Shown in pieces: positions 59,650 through 64,000 of a stretch of 64,000 nt of DNA. The stretch spans positions 62,001-126,000 of the forward strand of contig CAOLHI010001442.1 in NCBI GenBank assembly GCA_948474755.1, read 5' to 3'. Position 1 is the first letter of the stretch, and every line of letters begins with the position of its first letter. The notes under the pieces were generated by a model. That model was given only the letters and a program-made list of their open reading frames with translations, searched no databases and was not told the DNA's origin. The translations under genes and the position numbers were made by a program. The DNA comes from Ctenosaura bakeri. Lineage: Eukaryota; Chordata; Lepidosauria; Squamata; Iguanidae.

Positions 59650-62600
59650 TCAGTTAAGGGGAATTGCTTGAGAGACCAATAACTTTAATAGAGTATGGGC
59701 TGAACGTCAGAGTTTCTTTTTCCTCCTCTCCCTCAAGATGTCGTTATGAAGAAACACGCTTTTCCTTCTCATGGCCACAGGCTACAAGGCGTCTTAAGTT
59801 ACCTCAGGCTGCCCTTTCCCCATGGCCAGGGCCAGCCCCAGACTTTTCACCAGCTGAGGCAGAGCTCCAAAAAAATCACCTCACCCTCTCTCTGCTCCAA
59901 GCATAAGCTACACAAGCTCCTCTGGCACCAGTGGCAAGGAGTCCCACAGGCACTTCCTCCCATCTCTGCCAGTTAAAAGTTTCTTAAAATTAAGAAATAT
60001 CCGACTGTATTTAACCCAACCACCAGGACTTACTGGCTGTTAAGTCAACAGACGTCAGTTAAATCACAGCTTTGCACAGACAACAGAGACAGTATTGTAT
60101 CAGCCTGTATCTCAGACTAAATTTAAAACTGCTTACTGCATTTTGGCAGCCTGAGACAAAACTGTTGTTGTGCGCCGTCAAGTGATTTCCTACTTACGGT
60201 GACCCAAAGGGGAACTTATCAGGGGGTTCTTTGGTAAGATTTGTTCAGAGGGGTTTGCCTTCCTTTGAGGCTGAGAGAGTGGTTAATTCTGAGAAAGAAT
60301 AATTGTGAAGTATAAGCAGTATCTGTATAATCCCAATAATGCTATAACTTTTTCCAACTTTGAAATTAAAACCACAGCTCCAGATGACCTCCAAATAATC
60401 ACAACAACCAAAGTCTTCCACCCTAAGCAAAGGAAATATCAGTTATCCTTGCTTAAGATCTATATACACTTCTTAATGCAATGAAAGTGCATACTTAGGT
60501 AAAGGTTATCTTCTAGATATCTGTTCTAAGTTTAGCACAGAGTGGCTAAATTAGGCACTGTATTAATTGGATTCTTGTTTCACAGGCTGGAGCACTTATG
60601 TAAGTGTAGACATCCATTCATAACACGATTTTTCCTTGAAGCACTGCAGTGGGACTCACTCATCCATATTTCTGGAGATCACACTCAGCTTTTTTTCTAA
60701 ATTAGCAAGTCTTAGAAAAACCCCCTACAACATAGAAGTTTATTGAAAAAATAATGGTGTATGTATTAACAAACACAGCATCAAAAACGCAGAATTACAT
60801 CCCTTTGTTTTTAAACCCATCTCTCACAATTGCATATTGTTGAATCAGAATTTCTGAATAATTTTCTAGATGATTAAAAGTCAACAATTTATAAATCCAT
60901 AATATGTTGATATAGACAAACATTTTTCAGAATCCACAAATCTGACATCTTCATATTCAGACTTTCTTTTAAAATTTCTTCCAGGTATAAAATTAGGCAT
61001 ATTGCTGCTTATTTATTTATTTATTCATTCAAAAGGACAATAAATAGACATGAACTACTACAATGTAGTTACTCAAAAACAAATACCACCCACTTGCATC
61101 CAGATTGAGCCAATGATCCTATAACCCATTCAGAAGTAAGGCTGATTGAATTCAGTTAGACTTGTTTCTGAGTAAACATTTACTCAGGAATGCACTATTA
61201 ATCATACTTACAGTAGAATAACAAGAATTAATGAGACAATTTAGTTATGCCTAACAATTCCATTGATTTCAATGGGTTCACTCTAATCATTATACCTGGA
61301 TCCAACCCACTGAAATTAAAGAAACTTTCAAGTAAATATTTAGGACTAGGATATTAAGTTGTAATCTTATGCATACTTTACTTGTGACCTATTAATGCTA
61401 GTGGAGTGTGCTTCTCAAATCATGTCATCTAAAGTAATCTCAAGAATGTTCAAGAGAAGTCAGTTTGAGCTACTCCATTCTGATTATGCACTTCAAAGAA
61501 TACAGCTTAAACTCCTCAGTGCTGGGCTGATATTCTATAATATACAAATTAAGATTTTGGAATTACAGACATGTGTAAGTTACTGGTCCAAACTACTCTA
61601 AGGAATGTGATGCCAAATTACATGCTAACAAACTTTACTAAAATGGAAACATGACAAAAAAAAGAAATCAATTTTTCTCCCAAACCTCAGGCAAATTCGT
61701 ACGGTAAACTTAACAACTGCCTCTCCTGCACGGATGGATAAATGAAGATTGCAACACACACACACACACTATTGTTTACAGAGAGCTCAAGATATACTTA
61801 TGTAGATATAAAAAAATCAACAAAACAAAGTTCTAGGTAAGTATTCTTAAAACTGCATTTGAATCAGTAACCTAACAATTATTGTCTGAAAAAGTACTAT
61901 CCAGTCATTTAGATCAGTTGTATGAATTTTCAAGTGTAAAATATATTTTATTTCAGCCTGCTAGTTTGGGCCCTATCCCCCCCCCTACTTTTCTTTCCTC
62001 TCAAATAATTTAGGCATTGCTTTATATCTGTTGAATATTCATAACAATACTCAGCTCTTTTTTTTTTGACAAACGATTTTAATTTATGAGTAGCCAGAAG
62101 AATATCATTTTTGATAAACCAACCATGTTCCTGGGGAATTTGACACTTTTCTAGTAAATGCCTCAATTACAGAATTATTTACAAATGACTGAAGGCAAGC
62201 ACCACAAAATCCATGTACTTGGGCTGTAACCCAAGCATGCTTATCTAGAAGGAAGTCTTAGTAACCTCAGTAAGACTCATTTTTGAGTTTAGAATTACAC
62301 TGTTAATTACGTAGAGTTATGGTGCTGATATCTAGAAAACCAAAAACATTTATTCAGTTTGCATAGGTCTGGTACTGCAAGATCTGACTTTCCCTTAAAA
62401 TAAGAGGAAATTAAGATAGAGCTAATGATATTCCAATATAGCATGTTTAGCTAGACATTACCAACAGATGAAAATATTTTGAAAGGACAGTATTACTATT
62501 AGTGTAAATGTGTTTCAAAAGACTTTTATGAAGTTTTCAAAATTCTTTGCTCATTAAAGAGAAGTAAATTAAGCAAATTGAGTTTAACATGCCCATTTTA

Positions 62601-63060
62601 GGATTCACTTGTCATCATGGAATTGGACTTCCTAGAAAATAATTTTGTAAAATGTTGGCCAAAATCTGAGGCACAACACTGGAATTAGATGTGGATTTAG
62701 GTGCATTCAACTGGACTGGTAGAAACAGAGTTCCCTGCCCCTGCCTCCCCATGGCAGATCCCTCAGGCCCCCTGAAAAATGCTACACAGAGAGTCAGGGA
62801 CACCTGATAAACAGGTTCAACCTCCGCCATAGGGAGGGGAGTTCCTGAAAACTGGACAGAGACCCAGTCCATGAGTGCAGTGATTCTGTCTATGGAAGGC
62901 AGATCCTAGATCTAACCCAGAATGTTTCAATTAAAATTACAAAATTGAAAAAACTAGTGTAACAAGATTCTTAAAAGCAATAGTGACAGTAGAAAGCAGT
63001 AAACTTCAAGAGTGAGTAAAAGTCAAGAAAGGCAAATAGTACACCTACAAGGGCTCATTC
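59650..63060. other. intergenic sequence beyond COQ10B
   Basis: No exon was recognised. It holds a SINE tail (60162-60286), an AC microsatellite (about 61753-61770) and short palindromic 'actcagaagtaag'-type repeats (about 61125-61195 and 62225-62300). SF3B1 would be the expected next gene from synteny, but none of its exons is visible here. Confidence 0.5.
60162..60286 (-). mobile_element. tRNA-derived SINE, tail part
   Basis: aaactgttgttgtgcgccg, acttacggtgacccaaagg, ggggtttgccttcctttgag. The head is missing. Confidence 0.65.
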
Positions 63061-63102
63061 TATGTTCATGGACTTTTAAGAGGTTTCTTCACATATAAGT
63101 TT

Positions 63103-64000
63103 TCAGAAGACATCATCATAGCCTTCTGTAGCATTCTTGTTATTAGCAACAGCATAAAATTCACGACTGAACAAAGAAATAATTTCTTTGGATGGCTGAA
63201 ACTGATTGCAACAAATCTTATTTCTGTGTAAATAGGTTCTGATTCTCAAGATGTTTTCAAGTCAACTGTCCTGTATCCTGTCGTTTAACTGTGTTTGATC
63301 AGATTCATTTGTGAAACTACACATTCCACTGCTGAAAGGCAAGGTGAGAATCACAGGGCAAATAATCCTAGCTTAACAAAATCTGTATCACTCACTTCAT
63401 CTGCATGTTTCACAACTTCTACCCAAACTGTTCTATCTGTTCATCTTCTGTGTTTATTCAACAAACTGTATCCAGATTTGTCCACTACTGCTCTAGTTTC
63501 AAGAGATCTCCTTAATACAAGGACAGAAATGACGAACTTGAGAATGCAGTTCTTAAGAGGACTCAGAACAATTGAAGGATTACGAGCACTGAGTGATTCA
63601 AGATGATGTACATTTGGTAGCAAGCAAAGCTTTATTTGGTTTACAAGCTCAAGAGCACAACCCCGGCACTTTGCCTGAATGCCCTCTACAGCTTGGGCAG
63701 AAAGTTTTGCACCTGTTAATTTGGAGAGAAATGTTTGCCCAAAATTAAGCTCTGAGAGGGGCAGGTCATTTCGTTTGTTTCGCAGATCATAGTTTATTAC
63801 TCTTGACCATGTAGGAAAAGGAGAAGCCTTCATAACACTTTGCACTAAACTCTGGTAGAACAAAACTAACTCAGTAATAAGTTTAACTGGATTAGTTGTT
63901 TCCAAGAGAAATAACTCACTGATCCTATTTGCTTCCTGGACAAGAGGCTGCAAAAAGGACAGGATAAAGTTTGTTCACAGATTCAGAGTACATTTGAGAG
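63103..64000 (-). pseudogene. broken coding-like region, probable processed pseudogene of an unrecognised gene; runs off the window
   Basis: The minus strand is open for 171 codons from 63957 to 63444 (with SRVINYDLRNKRNDLPLSEL and CRGCALELVNQIKLCLLPNV), stopping at TGA 63441-63443. Protein-like sequence then continues in other frames: DEQIEQFG near 63440, VEVVKHADEVSDTDFVKLGL near 63420-63355, CPVILTLPFSSG near 63355-63320, and a last piece of about 52 codons ending GYDDVF with TGA at 63103-63105. Upstream of 63957 the reading also continues in a different frame (MYSESVNKLYPVLF). Several frame changes and at least one in-frame TGA (63262-63264) within 0.9 kb, without obvious introns, suggest a decayed retrocopy. 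A splice acceptor (ttttgcag before 63957) makes a real last exon the alternative. The parent gene was not recognised. Confidence 0.5.

Overview
The window is vertebrate nuclear DNA, most likely from a squamate reptile and plausibly an iguanian lizard. The genes have canonical GT-AG introns, and their proteins are close to human orthologues. The introns carry squamate-type repeats: a Sauria SINE, other tRNA-derived SINEs, 5S-rRNA-derived SINEs, CR1/L2 and L1 LINE fragments, Tigger/pogo-like MITEs, and a family of palindromic MITEs ending in GGCCATTTC. No bacterial, phage or CRISPR features were seen.

The locus is the conserved mitochondrial chaperonin neighbourhood, MOB4 - HSPE1 - HSPD1 - COQ10B. 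From left to right it holds: MOB4 (minus; 8 coding exons, 12128 to 3027) with a CpG-island promoter near 12.1-12.6 kb; about 9 kb of intergenic DNA; HSPE1 (minus; 4 coding exons, 30398 to about 22.1 kb); HSPD1 (plus; one non-coding and 11 coding exons, about 31.1 to 42.35 kb); COQ10B (minus; 5 coding exons, 59227 to 44055) with a CpG-island promoter; and at the right edge a broken coding-like region on the minus strand (63.1-64.0 kb) that I could not name.

HSPE1 (Hsp10) and HSPD1 (Hsp60) are the two halves of the mitochondrial folding chamber. They are divergent and share one CpG-rich promoter of about 0.7 kb. It contains a perfect four-unit heat-shock element (30832-30849), a perfect CRE (30997-31004), an NRF-1-type site (30531-30542), an E-box and GC boxes, which fits joint stress-induced and mitochondrial-biogenesis control. 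HSPD1 and COQ10B converge, with opposing poly(A) signals only about 100 bp apart.

The points most worth a second look are: a 1-nt frameshift in the last codons of HSPE1; a palindromic MITE family with 3-bp target duplications, including a three-deep nested insertion (13168-13708) and copies whose two arms match each other better than they match other copies; the bidirectional heat-shock promoter; an inverted SINE pair inside HSPD1 intron 2; and the decayed coding region at the right end.
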